A DNA stretch of 64,000 nucleotides from Mycobacterium sp. 141 (GTDB lineage: Bacteria > Actinomycetota > Actinomycetes > Mycobacteriales > Mycobacteriaceae): the NCBI RefSeq assembly GCF_000382405.1, contig NZ_KB908262.1, forward strand, positions 98,545-162,544, read 5' to 3'. Shown here piece after piece: positions 25,826 through 34,850 of this stretch. A model generated the notes under the pieces. That model did no database searches and was not told the origin of the DNA. It saw only the letters and a list, made by a program, of their open reading frames with translations. Within the stretch, counting starts at the first letter, position 1. Every line of letters starts with the position of its first letter. The position numbers and the translations under genes are program-made.

Positions 25826-26524
25826 GTGACCAAGCCGCTGCCGAAACCCTATGTGATTCGCACAGCGCTCGACACCATGCTTGCCGATCTCGCCGAGGGC
25901 GATCCGGTACCTGCCGAACGCGAGCTCGCCGGCCGGTTCGGCGTGGCTCGCGAAACCGTACGACAGGCGTTACACGAACTGCTCGTGGCCGGGCGCATCG
26001 AACGACGCGGTCGCGGCACCGTGCTCTCGCGTCCCAAACTCGTCCAACCCCTGGGCCTGCAGTCCTACACCGAGGGCGCAGTGGCGGCGGGACGAACCCC
26101 GGGCCGGCTGCCGGTCACCACGGAGATCATCGATGCCGGCGCTGAACACGCTGTGAGCCTTACGATTCCGGTAGGAGATCCGGTGCTGCACCTGGAGCGG
26201 GTCCTGCTCGCGGACGATCAGCGGATCGGCCTGGAAAGCACGTACTTGCCGGCGAAGCGGTTCGCCGGGCTGACCGCCACATTTGATCCCACCACCTCGC
26301 TCTATGCGGCGATCCGGGCCACGGGCGTGCAGTTCGGTTCGGCCACCGAACGGATCGAGACGGCCCTGGCGTCACCTCGCGAGGCCGAATTGCTGGAATC
26401 CACCACGACAATGCCGATGTTGCTGCTCAACCGCCGGTCACTGGACACCGACGGACTGCCTATCGAGTCTGTACGGGCGCTCTACCGCGGAGACCGAATC
26501 GCGTTCGAGACCGTGCTGACATAA
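25826..26524 (+). CDS. GntR-family regulator with UTRA domain (HutC type)
   Basis: The 232-residue protein has an N-terminal winged helix (PAERELAGRFGVARETVRQALHEL, split at about residues 28-51) and a C-terminal UTRA ligand-binding domain (about 75-230) with the LHLERVLLADDQRIGLESTYLP core. It starts with GTG at 25826, 3 bp after the PhnZ-like gene, so the two are one operon. By position it should control both arms of the phosphonate locus through the palindromes at 25272 and possibly 25194, with a phosphonate or its breakdown product as inducer. Confidence 0.88.
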   Translation: MTKPLPKPYVIRTALDTMLADLAEGDPVPAERELAGRFGVARETVRQALHELLVAGRIERRGRGTVLSRPKLVQPLGLQSYTEGAVAAGRTPGRLPVTTEIIDAGAEHAVSLTIPVGDPVLHLERVLLADDQRIGLESTYLPAKRFAGLTATFDPTTSLYAAIRATGVQFGSATERIETALASPREAELLESTTTMPMLLLNRRSLDTDGLPIESVRALYRGDRIAFETVLT

Positions 26525-26570
26525 GCGATGAGCACGACGTGTGATGCCCACCGATGCAACACCTTTGGCG

Positions 26571-27710
26571 TCAACTTGCGCGTTTGGCACTTGTCGGGCG
26601 CCAGATGACCGCCATCACTGCACATCCACCGGCGAGCACCACGAATGCCATCGGGAACGAGCCCGACGTGGCGAGTGCGCCGACCACCAAAGCGCCCATT
26701 CCGGTTCCGCTGTCGAAGCCGACATTCCAAGCCGCACTCACCGTGCCGCGGGACTGTCCGCCCGCGGTGACGAACGCCTGCACCAGGGTGAGGTTCTGCA
26801 GTCCGCCGTACGCCAGCCCGAGGAGTAGAGAGCCGACAATGATCAGCGCAGGGCTGTAGCTGATTCCCACGGCAATCACGGCCAATCCGGCAGCACCGAG
26901 ATACAGCATCGGGGCAATGAATCGGGTTGCCCCGAACCGATCGGCGAAACCGCCGATCAACCAGCGCGCGAGCGTCGCCGGTCCGGTCAGTGCCAGCAGT
27001 GCCGCGAAGGACGTTGCCGCGTTGCCGAATTGGGGTGCAAACGTGAGGACGGCGCCACCCCCGGCGGTGATCACGACCAGTGCGCCGACCGGGCGCAGCA
27101 GCCCCCGGCTCACCCTGCGGAATTCTCCGCGCTGCACCGGAGGTCGGGGCACGGGATGAATGACCGTCAGCGCCAGCGGTACGGCCAGCAGGGGCGCGGA
27201 CCCGAACACGAAGACCGGCGTGTATCCGACGTGGTGGACCAGCCACGTCGACATCGGGGTGAGGACGAATTGTGTTGCGGCGATGGCAAGTCCGTATGCG
27301 CCGGCCGCCCGACCCCGTTGCTCCTGGGCAAACAAGCCGGCAATACCGTCGACGCCGTACACCGTGAGAATGCCGAATCCCAACCCGCGCAACGCGGCGA
27401 GCAGCAGCACCGCCGGCAGGTCGTGGGCGACGAGATGCGCGATTGCGGGGGCGCCGAGCAGTGCCAGCCCGATCGCCAAGGTGACCGGCCACCGCAGACG
27501 GCGCAGTACCAGCCCGACCGACAGTTGTGCCAGCACAGTGCATGCCATCAGGACGGCGTTGACCAGTCCGGCGCCGAAATCGTCGGCACCGTTGTGCACC
27601 GCCCACATCGGCGCCACCGGCAGCAACAGGGCGAATCCGACGAAGCCCAGCACGGCGGCACCCAACAATGCCGGCATGCCGGGAGCCCTCCACACCGTTA
27701 CGAGCGTCAC
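26571..27710 (-). CDS. Major facilitator superfamily transporter
   Basis: The 379-residue protein has about twelve hydrophobic helices. The loop between helices 2 and 3 carries basic residues (VLRRLRWP) in the place of the MFS motif A. It resembles drug/sugar exporters, but no substrate can be named. It starts at GTG 27710, 40 bp after the cation exchanger on the same strand, and ends convergently 46 bp from the GntR gene. It could be transcribed with the exchanger. Confidence 0.8.
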   Translation of the reverse strand: MTLVTVWRAPGMPALLGAAVLGFVGFALLLPVAPMWAVHNGADDFGAGLVNAVLMACTVLAQLSVGLVLRRLRWPVTLAIGLALLGAPAIAHLVAHDLPAVLLLAALRGLGFGILTVYGVDGIAGLFAQEQRGRAAGAYGLAIAATQFVLTPMSTWLVHHVGYTPVFVFGSAPLLAVPLALTVIHPVPRPPVQRGEFRRVSRGLLRPVGALVVITAGGGAVLTFAPQFGNAATSFAALLALTGPATLARWLIGGFADRFGATRFIAPMLYLGAAGLAVIAVGISYSPALIIVGSLLLGLAYGGLQNLTLVQAFVTAGGQSRGTVSAAWNVGFDSGTGMGALVVGALATSGSFPMAFVVLAGGCAVMAVIWRPTSAKRAS

Positions 27711-27750
27711 CGGTGGAACACTACGGTCCCACCGATCACGGTGGCGGGCA

Positions 27751-28998
27751 CTACCGCGTCAGGGCAGTCTCGTCGTCGGCGACGCGTTCGGCTACCCCCG
27801 CCGAGCGGAACGGCGCACGCAGCGTCGCGCCCACGTGGTGCCGGTTCACCACGAAGCCGACCAGCGCCAGTGCCGCGTACACCCCACACAACACCAGCCG
27901 ACCATCCGTCGAGGTGATCGGGAACTGCACCACGAATAATACGAGCAGGGCCAGCGCAGTGTAGCGGTGGAACCGCAGCGCCAGGATCAGCGCGATACCC
28001 ATCATGGTCTGGGTGGCGGTCAGCAGGACCTCTTCGATCTGTCGGCTGTCGAGCACCAGCGCGGTACCGCCACCGCCCGCGACGTAGGCGATAGGTAGCG
28101 AGCCCATGAGCAGCGTCCACTGGTTCACCTTTGACGAGATCAGCGTGGCGATCGCGGCGGTGCCGTTACCGCGGCTGGCGAAGATGATGGCGATGATGAA
28201 CTCGGGTGCCTCCGAAGCCAGCGGCGCGAGCCACTGCACCAGCAGGAATTGGTCGATACCGAGCTGCGTGCCCGCTGCGATCAGGCTCTCGGCGAACGGT
28301 TTTGCGCACATCAGGATGACGGCGCCGGCGATGACGAAGAGCGCCACCACCGTCGACCGGCGGGCCCGCGTCGGCAGCGCGCCGATCGCGGCCGCGGTGC
28401 CGATAAGATCAGGTTCCTCGACCTCGCCGCGGCTCATCTTGTAGAGGTAGAACCCGAACCAGGCCAGCAGCGCGATACCGAGCACGAGGTGGATCCGCCC
28501 GGTCGCCGGAATCACGAAGGCGATCACGCCGGCGATCAACAGAAACCCCAGCTCGATACGGTTTCCAGGGTCCAGCAACATCGACCCGGTCTTCTTCCCG
28601 GACATCTTGCGGGCCACCCACAAGCCCACCAGGACGACGACGGGCCAGCCGATACCCATCAGCAACCGGTTGGAGCCGGTCATGTTGGCAGCGGCGAACT
28701 GCACGTAGTCCGGGTTGTGGCCTGCCGTGTAGGCGTAATAGAGGTCGACGGCGTATTCGGGTAGCACCGCGATCAGGGCCAGTACCGCGATGGCGAGGCC
28801 ACCCGAGACGTCGATCTGCGCAGATTCAGCGGCCCAGGCCAGCAGGAAGCTGGCGGAGACTACGGCGGCGCCGTAGATCACCATCGCGACAACGGGGTCG
28901 GGATGCATGCCGCCGAACCTGATGATCACGGCGGGCAGGATGAAGAGGGACGTGGTGATCAGCGACCGGGCGAGTGTTCGTCCGTGCGTGCGGGTCAC
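27751..28998 (-). CDS. Cation/Ca2+ exchanger-family membrane protein (CaCA-like)
   Basis: The 415-residue protein has about ten helices and the two inverted alpha repeats of the CaCA family. The first is LPEYAVDLYYAY with NMTGSNRLLMGIGWP, and the second is ASEAPEFIIAIIFASRG with SSKVNQWTLLMGSLP. The two acidic PE pairs should form the ion site. The exchanged ion cannot be told from this; a possible manganese riboswitch in the long leader would point to Mn2+ or Ca2+ export. The start is the GTG or ATG at 28998 by reading; the long untranslated upstream region supports post-initiation control. Confidence 0.8.
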   Translation of the reverse strand: MTRTHGRTLARSLITTSLFILPAVIIRFGGMHPDPVVAMVIYGAAVVSASFLLAWAAESAQIDVSGGLAIAVLALIAVLPEYAVDLYYAYTAGHNPDYVQFAAANMTGSNRLLMGIGWPVVVLVGLWVARKMSGKKTGSMLLDPGNRIELGFLLIAGVIAFVIPATGRIHLVLGIALLAWFGFYLYKMSRGEVEEPDLIGTAAAIGALPTRARRSTVVALFVIAGAVILMCAKPFAESLIAAGTQLGIDQFLLVQWLAPLASEAPEFIIAIIFASRGNGTAAIATLISSKVNQWTLLMGSLPIAYVAGGGGTALVLDSRQIEEVLLTATQTMMGIALILALRFHRYTALALLVLFVVQFPITSTDGRLVLCGVYAALALVGFVVNRHHVGATLRAPFRSAGVAERVADDETALTR

Positions 28999-29482
28999 GT
29001 GAAGTCCTTAAGTCTTTCGCGGCGTCTTCCGGCGGTCCGTGACCTCATCGACGGCGCAACGAAACCTCGGACCGACACGAGCATGTCCGCCGAGGTCCTG
29101 CTCGCCGGATATCGCCTCAAGTGGATGGCCGGGCGGCTTCCGCCGCCAGGCTGTCGGCTATCCGTATCCCGCCGGCTGAGTCGACGGTGACGGTCAGGAA
29201 CTACTCCCTTCGATGATGGGGAGGCTACCCTATGCCGTACCGCTCAGCAACGTAGCGAGGCTATGAATATCTGCATCCTGGCTGCGGAAATTTGCTGGTG
29301 AAAGCCTTGAACAATAGTTTTCGGGAGGCCCAAATATTGATTGTGGCAACCCTGTCTCTAGTTCACCGGCCACCGTAAGTTCACCCCGCAGCGGGGGCCG
29401 TCACGTTGCGTGACGTCACCAGGGTGCGCGAAATACCGACACATTGCGGCGCGTCTATCAGCAGACCCGCACGGTCGTGGTG
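28999..29482. other. 484-bp gap between the cation exchanger and pckG
   Basis: No gene is supported here. The part next to the exchanger is GC-rich and highly structured (candidate riboswitch, described separately). The remainder, 29216-29400, is AT-richer and could contain the exchanger promoter. A short GC hairpin (CCCCGC-a-GCGGGG) near 29383-29395 lies beyond the end of pckG and may be its terminator. Confidence 0.5.
29065..29210 (-). promoter_or_regulatory. Candidate yybP-ykoY-type (Mn2+) riboswitch leader of the cation exchanger
   Basis: Read on the minus strand, the leader begins with AAGGGAGTAG, close to the conserved GGGGAGUAG of yybP-ykoY aptamers. It continues with GCCGGC, a stable GGCGGC-tetraloop-GCCGCC hairpin (29132-29147) and a GGACC block. 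It is followed by a hairpin at 29065-29095 (CCTCGG and CCGAGG arms) with a short T-run that could be the expression platform. The family often controls Mn2+ exporters. The match was judged by eye only. Confidence 0.4.
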
Positions 29483-31321
29483 TCAGGCCTGTTCGGCCAG
29501 GCGCTGCTTGAGCGCGTCGAACTCGGCCTTGATGCCGGTCGGCAGCTTCTCGCCGACGAACTCGAACCACTCCTCGATCAGCGGCAGCTCGGCCCGCCAC
29601 TCCTCGGCGTTGACGACCAGGGCCTCATCGACGTCGGCCGCGTCGACATCCAGGCCGGACAGGTCCAGATCGGCGGCCGTCGGGACGACGCCGATCGGGG
29701 TGCTCTTGCCATCGGCCCGGCGCTCGATACGCTCGACCACCCACTTGAGCACACGGCTGTTCTCACCGAAACCAGGCCACAGGAAGCGTCCGTCGTCACC
29801 GCGGCGGAACCAGTTGACGAAGAACACCGCGGGCATCTTCGACTCGTCGGCGTTCTTGCCGATGTCGATCCAGTGCTGGAAGTAGTCGCCGACGTTGTAA
29901 CCCATGAACGGCAGCATGGCCATCGGGTCGCGGCGCACCGTTCCGACCTTGCCCTCGGCAGCGGCGGTCTGCTCGGAGCCCAGGGTGGCGCCGATGAACA
30001 CACCGTGCTGCCAGTCGCGGGCCTGCGTGATCAGCGGGACTGTGGTCTTGCGGCGCCCGCCGAACAGAATGGCCGAGATCGGCACACCCTGGGGGTCGTC
30101 CCATTCCGGCGCCAGCGTCGGGCACTGCGAGATCGGGGTGCAGTAACGCGAGTTCGGGTGCGCCGCCTTCTCCTCCGACCCCCGGTACCAGTCGTGGCCC
30201 TTCCAGTCGATGAGGTGTTCGGGATCGCCTTCCAACCCCTCCCACCAGGCCTCGTCGTCGTCAGTCTTGGCGACGTTGGTGAAGACTGTGTTGCCCGCTG
30301 CGATGGTCTTCATCGCGTTCGGGTTGGACGACCAGTTGGTGCCGGGTGCAACCCCGAAGAAGCCGAATTCGGGGTTGACGGCGTACAGCCGGCCGTCCTT
30401 ACCGAAGCGCATCCACGCGATGTCGTCACCCACGGTCTCGGCGCGCCAGCCCGGGATGGTGGGCTGCAGCATCGCGAGGTTGGTCTTGCCGCAGGCCGAC
30501 GGGAACGCGGCGGCGATGAAATAGGCCTTGTTCTCCGGCGAGATCAGCTTCAGGATCAGCATGTGCTCGGCGAGCCAGCCCTCGTCGCGGGCCATCGCCG
30601 AGGCGATGCGCAACGAGTAGCACTTCTTGCCCAGCAGGGCGTTGCCGCCGTAGCCGGAACCGTAACTCCAGATCTCGCGGGTCTCCGGGAAGTGGGTGAT
30701 GTACTTGGTGTCGTTGCACGGCCACGGCACGTCTGCTTTTCGGACGCCTGCGCTGTCCACCAGCGGAGCACCGATCGAGTGCAGCGCCTTGACAAAGAAA
30801 CCGTCGTCGCCGAGCTTGTCCAGCGCGCCCTGCCCCATGCGCGTCATGGTGCGCATCGAGACGACGACGTACTCCGAGTCGGTGATCTCCACACCCAGCT
30901 TGGGATCCTCGGCGCCCAGCGGGCCCATGCAGAAGGGCACCACCCACATGGTGCGCCCGCGCATCGAGTCGCGGTACAACTCGGTCATGATGCCGCGCAT
31001 CTCGGCCGGGTCCATCCAATTGTTGGTCGGCCCCGCATCGATCTCGCGCTCCGAGCAGATGAAGGTCCGGGATTCCACCCGGGCCACGTCGGACGGGTCG
31101 GAGAGAGCGAGGTAGGAGTTCGGCAGCTTCTCTTCGTTGAGCTTCTGGAAGGTTCCGGCCTCGACCAGGTGGGCGGCGAGGCGGCTGAACTCCTCCTCGG
31201 AGCCGTCGGCGAACACCACTCGGTCGGGCTGCGTCAATTCAGCCACTTCACGCACCCAGGCCAGCAGCCCCTTGTGGTCCGTCGGTGCGGTGTCCAGACC
31301 CGGAATGGTCACTGAGGTCAT
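29483..31321 (-). CDS. pckG: Phosphoenolpyruvate carboxykinase (GTP)
   Basis: The 612-residue enzyme is full length for the GTP-dependent class. It has the substrate loop [16 protein letters not shown] (219-234) and the kinase P-loop ACGKTN (276-281) with the reactive C277. The GTP-site segment NWFRRG is further downstream. It converts oxaloacetate and GTP to phosphoenolpyruvate, CO2 and GDP, the first step of gluconeogenesis and essential for growth on fatty acids in mycobacteria. The ATG at 31321 has AGGAG upstream; the frame extends further to 31378 without a ribosome site. It follows the Rv0210-type gene with a 137-bp gap. Mycobacteria often call it pckA. Confidence 0.96.
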   Translation of the reverse strand: MTSVTIPGLDTAPTDHKGLLAWVREVAELTQPDRVVFADGSEEEFSRLAAHLVEAGTFQKLNEEKLPNSYLALSDPSDVARVESRTFICSEREIDAGPTNNWMDPAEMRGIMTELYRDSMRGRTMWVVPFCMGPLGAEDPKLGVEITDSEYVVVSMRTMTRMGQGALDKLGDDGFFVKALHSIGAPLVDSAGVRKADVPWPCNDTKYITHFPETREIWSYGSGYGGNALLGKKCYSLRIASAMARDEGWLAEHMLILKLISPENKAYFIAAAFPSACGKTNLAMLQPTIPGWRAETVGDDIAWMRFGKDGRLYAVNPEFGFFGVAPGTNWSSNPNAMKTIAAGNTVFTNVAKTDDDEAWWEGLEGDPEHLIDWKGHDWYRGSEEKAAHPNSRYCTPISQCPTLAPEWDDPQGVPISAILFGGRRKTTVPLITQARDWQHGVFIGATLGSEQTAAAEGKVGTVRRDPMAMLPFMGYNVGDYFQHWIDIGKNADESKMPAVFFVNWFRRGDDGRFLWPGFGENSRVLKWVVERIERRADGKSTPIGVVPTAADLDLSGLDVDAADVDEALVVNAEEWRAELPLIEEWFEFVGEKLPTGIKAEFDALKQRLAEQA

Positions 31322-31458
31322 CGAAATCTCCTGCGTGAGTTTTCTCCCGGAGCGCGTACCGCGTAACAGCGCGGTCACGGTGATTCCTGAGTACGAGGTT
31401 AACGCGGGTAAGAGACCCGTTGTGGCCAGTGCGATGTCCGATCAGTCACAGGAACGAT

Positions 31459-32931
31459 TCAGTTGCCGGTTAATGTTCGGCCAGACGCCGACCCGCCATA
31501 AAGATCTGCCCGAACAGCGTCGAGGGCGCTCTGCAGCGCAGGTATCCGGCGATCTCGCTGAGCGGCCGCCTGGGCCGTCACGATGGCATGTTCGCGCAGT
31601 TCCGCATCGATGACGGCGACCTGTTTTGCCGCGGCGTCGGTCTCCGCGTCCTCGATCGCGGCCAGTCCGGTGATCAAGGCCGTCTCCGCGGCGAGCACTC
31701 GGGTTGCGACGAGCTCCTCGACCGTCGACCGCAACGACGCGATGGTATCGACGACCCAGCGGTCGAGCACCGCACGATCCCGCAGCAACCCGCGGACGCT
31801 GACCACCCAGATGGTCAGCAGCAAACCCACCACGGCCCCGACCGCGAGGCCGGCGACCGCCAAGTGCGGCGCCGCCCCCACCAGCATCCGGCTCACCGCG
31901 AACGCCACACCCAGGCCGAAACCCACGCCGAGCACCGCCATCAGCCGGGTTTCCAGCGCTCGTGACCGCAGCGACGGCGCCTCGACGACCGGTTCCGGTC
32001 GCAGCGCCGGAGCCGCGGGGGCCGCCAACTCGAATTCGGCCGCCACGTCGCCGAGGTGATGGGTGACGCCTTCGTCGACCTCCTCGACCACGTCGTCTGC
32101 CCGCCGCTGTACATATGCCTCGAACGCGTGCATGCGTCGCCGCCCGAGTTCGGCGATGTCCTCCTGTAGTTCGGTGCGCACCGAACTACACCGATTGCGG
32201 GCGAAATAGCCCAGCTGCACGCGGGCCTGCTGGAGTTGGCTGCGCAACGAGATGCTGCGCTCGGTTCGTGCCAGCCTGCGCGTGCGGGTGATCTCGTCCC
32301 GACGCCGGCGCAGCAGCTCCACCCGGGCCTTGCGGTCCGCGCCCGCGCCATCGGCCTCATACCGGTCGATCACCGCGCCCAACCGCGCTTCCCAGGCCCG
32401 CAACCGGTTGCGGCGATGCACTTCGGGATCGGCCAGCCGCACTGTCAGCAGGTCGACCAGCTCGTCGAGCCGAGGCTCACCCAGATCCGGCGCCGCGGCA
32501 ACGCCGACCCACGGCAAGTGCGCGTACCGAGCGGCCCGCTCAGCCAGGATCACCGCATCGCCGTCCCGGGTCTCGCGCCAACCGCGGTGCGCGTCGGTCT
32601 TCGACACCACCCCGATCACCAGATCGGTGTGGGTGGACGCCGAATCGACCAGGGCGCAATCGGATTCGGTCAGTGGCGCGGCTGCCGAAACCACGAAGAC
32701 GACAGCAACCGGGGCCTCGCCGGCCGCCAGTTCGGCGGATTCGACAAAAGCCTGCTGCGGCATCCGGTCCCGCAGTGCCGCCAGCACACTGGTGGTACCG
32801 GCCAGCCACGGCCCGGTGACGAGGACGACGTTGCGAGCCTGGACACCCGGCGACGTCAGCCCGGGGTCGACCTTCGCGACGACGGCGTCGGCCGCAGCGA
32901 CCGGATCTTGATAGGGGTCGGCTTCGGTCAT
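31459..32931 (-). CDS. Dynamin-like/P-loop membrane protein with altered Walker A (Rv0210-type)
   Basis: The 490-residue protein begins with a G-domain-like region. Its Walker A place reads GPWLAGTTS (about residues 40-48), with threonine where the essential lysine normally is, followed by a GVVSKTDA segment in the place of the G4 motif. The middle is Arg/Gln-rich helix likely to form coiled coils, and a hairpin of two hydrophobic helices lies at about 325-375. This order resembles IniA/IniC-type bacterial dynamin-like proteins. It overlaps the next gene upstream by 4 bp, so the two are coupled and probably act together. Confidence 0.75.
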   Translation of the reverse strand: MTEADPYQDPVAAADAVVAKVDPGLTSPGVQARNVVLVTGPWLAGTTSVLAALRDRMPQQAFVESAELAAGEAPVAVVFVVSAAAPLTESDCALVDSASTHTDLVIGVVSKTDAHRGWRETRDGDAVILAERAARYAHLPWVGVAAAPDLGEPRLDELVDLLTVRLADPEVHRRNRLRAWEARLGAVIDRYEADGAGADRKARVELLRRRRDEITRTRRLARTERSISLRSQLQQARVQLGYFARNRCSSVRTELQEDIAELGRRRMHAFEAYVQRRADDVVEEVDEGVTHHLGDVAAEFELAAPAAPALRPEPVVEAPSLRSRALETRLMAVLGVGFGLGVAFAVSRMLVGAAPHLAVAGLAVGAVVGLLLTIWVVSVRGLLRDRAVLDRWVVDTIASLRSTVEELVATRVLAAETALITGLAAIEDAETDAAAKQVAVIDAELREHAIVTAQAAAQRDRRIPALQSALDAVRADLYGGSASGRTLTGN

Positions 32932-33968
32932 CGGGCGCCCAACAGCCGCAGCGAGCCACGGACGATATCCGCGCTACAGCTGCGGTGCAGCGCGTTCACC
33001 GGACCCCGACCATAATTTCGCCAGTATCTGGCTCGTCGCAGATGCGCTTGCGGCTCGGCACCCGGGTCAACGGCCAGACCGTGCGCCTGCATCACGTCGA
33101 CCGCCGCGGCCATCACCGAGATCACGGTGTCGTCAGCCCCCAGAAAACGTCCGACCTCGTCGCTCTCGTCCTCACCCAACGATCGCAACTCGGCCAGCGC
33201 GCGACGCATCCGCCGGTAACGCACCGGCGCGGCCACCCCGGACAAGGCGGCGAAGACATCTTCGACGCCGCTGAGCCGGCGGAGCAAGCCCGGCAACTCG
33301 TCGACATCCGCTCCACGGGTCAGGGCCAGGCTCACGTGAGCGACACCAAACCGGTCGAGAGTGGCCAGCAACCGCGCCCGGAGCGTCTGCGACACCGGGT
33401 GCTCTGCAAAGACAAACGCATCGGCCGATGTCAGATCCGCCGGTTGAACCGCCAGGATCCGCATGGCCGCGACCAGATCGGCAGAAAGTGTCACGGTGGC
33501 CAACAACGCCACCATCGGAACCACGGGCAACCCGGTGAGTGTGTGCACTTCGGCCGCACGACGACGCGCGGTGGCCATCGGGCCGCCCGGACCCGAACCG
33601 GCCAGGTCGGCCTTGTTGAACACGATCAGAGCCGGGACCTCGGCACGACGGAGCTCGGCGAGCACCGCCCGATCTTCGGGCTTGCATACCTCGGCGATCA
33701 CCAGGACGACGACGTCACCCGCGTCGGACACCACCACGCCGGCTCGGCGCAGCGCGTCGGCCACCGTTCCGGCGCCGACGCCTGGCCGGCCCTGCACGGC
33801 AATGCTCAGCGGAGCCGATACCCGAGCGCTGATCTGCGTCAATGGTGATCCACCGCCACGGCCGGCAAAGCGTGCGAGCTCATCTGCGAAAATGTGACGA
33901 CCTTCCCTGCAACATCCAGCCACGATTCGGTCCCATTGGAAATCGTGGCACGTCCCAGGCAAGCTCAC
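32928..33968 (-). CDS. GTPase-fold protein with degenerate P-loop (Rv0209-type)
   Basis: A protein of about 346 residues with a small-GTPase-like N-terminal half. The P-loop place reads GRPGVGAGT, alanine replacing the catalytic lysine. The strand-3 segment VVVLVIAEV is intact, and FNKADLAG is a good G4 nucleotide-specificity motif. The C-terminal half is helical and Arg-rich. It overlaps the Rv0210-type gene by 4 bp. The listed ATG at 33968 precedes a weakly conserved-looking segment, so the real start may be further downstream. Function is not known. Confidence 0.7.
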   Translation of the reverse strand: MSLPGTCHDFQWDRIVAGCCREGRHIFADELARFAGRGGGSPLTQISARVSAPLSIAVQGRPGVGAGTVADALRRAGVVVSDAGDVVVLVIAEVCKPEDRAVLAELRRAEVPALIVFNKADLAGSGPGGPMATARRRAAEVHTLTGLPVVPMVALLATVTLSADLVAAMRILAVQPADLTSADAFVFAEHPVSQTLRARLLATLDRFGVAHVSLALTRGADVDELPGLLRRLSGVEDVFAALSGVAAPVRYRRMRRALAELRSLGEDESDEVGRFLGADDTVISVMAAAVDVMQAHGLAVDPGAEPQAHLRRARYWRNYGRGPVNALHRSCSADIVRGSLRLLGAR

Positions 33969-34046
33969 GAACGGCCATTTGGCCCCGACAGGTCAAGGCA
34001 ACTGTTGGGTATCAATCTCTACCACGATGCGGGGACTTCGGCGCCG

Positions 34047-34850
34047 ATGAGACACCATGGACAAATGCACGTGCCCTGGCCGGATGTCGCCGGTGGGCCG
34101 GCTCCGGAACCGCATGACGCCGGAACCGTCGACGGGCCACACCGCCTGCCCCGGGTGACCAGCTTCCGCACCCGGCGTTCGACCCTGTCCGGTGGCCAAC
34201 AGGCGACCTGGGATCGGCGTTGGCCCGACCTGGGCATCCAAGCCCGCACCGACGACGGCAAACCGGTCATGAACCTGGACACCGCGGCCTGGTTCGGCCG
34301 GACCGCTCCACTGGTCCTGGAGATCGGCTCGGGCACCGGAACCTCGACGCTTGCGATGGCGCTGGCCGAACCCGATATCGACGTGATCGCCGTCGAGGTC
34401 TACCGCAAGGGCCTGGCGCAGCTGCTCAGCGGCATCGACCGGGCCGGCATCAACAACATCCGACTGGTCCGTGGGGATGGCGTCGACGTGCTGGAGCACA
34501 TGTTCGCCCACGAGACGCTCACCGGGGTGCGAGTCTTCTTCCCCGACCCGTGGCCCAAGTCGCGGCATCACAAACGCCGGCTGCTGCAGCCGGCGACGGT
34601 GGCCCTGATCGCCGACCGGCTGCGCCAAGGGGGCGTGCTGCACGCCGCCACCGACCACGTCGGTTACGCCGAGTACATAGCCGAGGTCGGTGACGCCGAG
34701 CCTCTGCTGCGCCGGGTTGAAGAAGTGCGCGAGGAAGGAGCAGCCACCGAGCGACTCCCCATCTCGGTGCAGCGACCCGCCACCAAATACGAACAAAAGG
34801 CTCTCGCCGGCCCCGACATCACAGAATTGATCTGGGAGAAACGGCCATGA
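34047..34850 (+). CDS. trmB: tRNA (guanine-N7-)-methyltransferase TrmB
   Basis: The 267-residue enzyme has the SAM motif LEIGSGTGTSTLAMA and the signature VFFPDPWPKSRHHKRRLLQP typical of TrmB, which makes m7G46 in tRNA variable loops. The ATG at 34047 opens the MRHHGQMH sequence that I recall at the start of the mycobacterial protein; the frame also extends upstream to 33894. It is divergent from the GTPase pair (78 bp between starts) and overlaps the NYN gene at its stop (ATGA), so both are cotranscribed. Confidence 0.93.
   Translation: MRHHGQMHVPWPDVAGGPAPEPHDAGTVDGPHRLPRVTSFRTRRSTLSGGQQATWDRRWPDLGIQARTDDGKPVMNLDTAAWFGRTAPLVLEIGSGTGTSTLAMALAEPDIDVIAVEVYRKGLAQLLSGIDRAGINNIRLVRGDGVDVLEHMFAHETLTGVRVFFPDPWPKSRHHKRRLLQPATVALIADRLRQGGVLHAATDHVGYAEYIAEVGDAEPLLRRVEEVREEGAATERLPISVQRPATKYEQKALAGPDITELIWEKRP

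Noticed and set aside
10682..26524. Accessory segment as a prophage, integrative element or plasmid remnant
   Set aside because: No integrase, tRNA target, transposase or phage gene was seen, and edges lack direct repeats. Gain by recombination remains possible.
29444..31315. A 623-codon open frame on the plus strand opposite pckG
   Set aside because: The minus strand encodes PEP carboxykinase with its P-loop. The plus-strand product has no motif.
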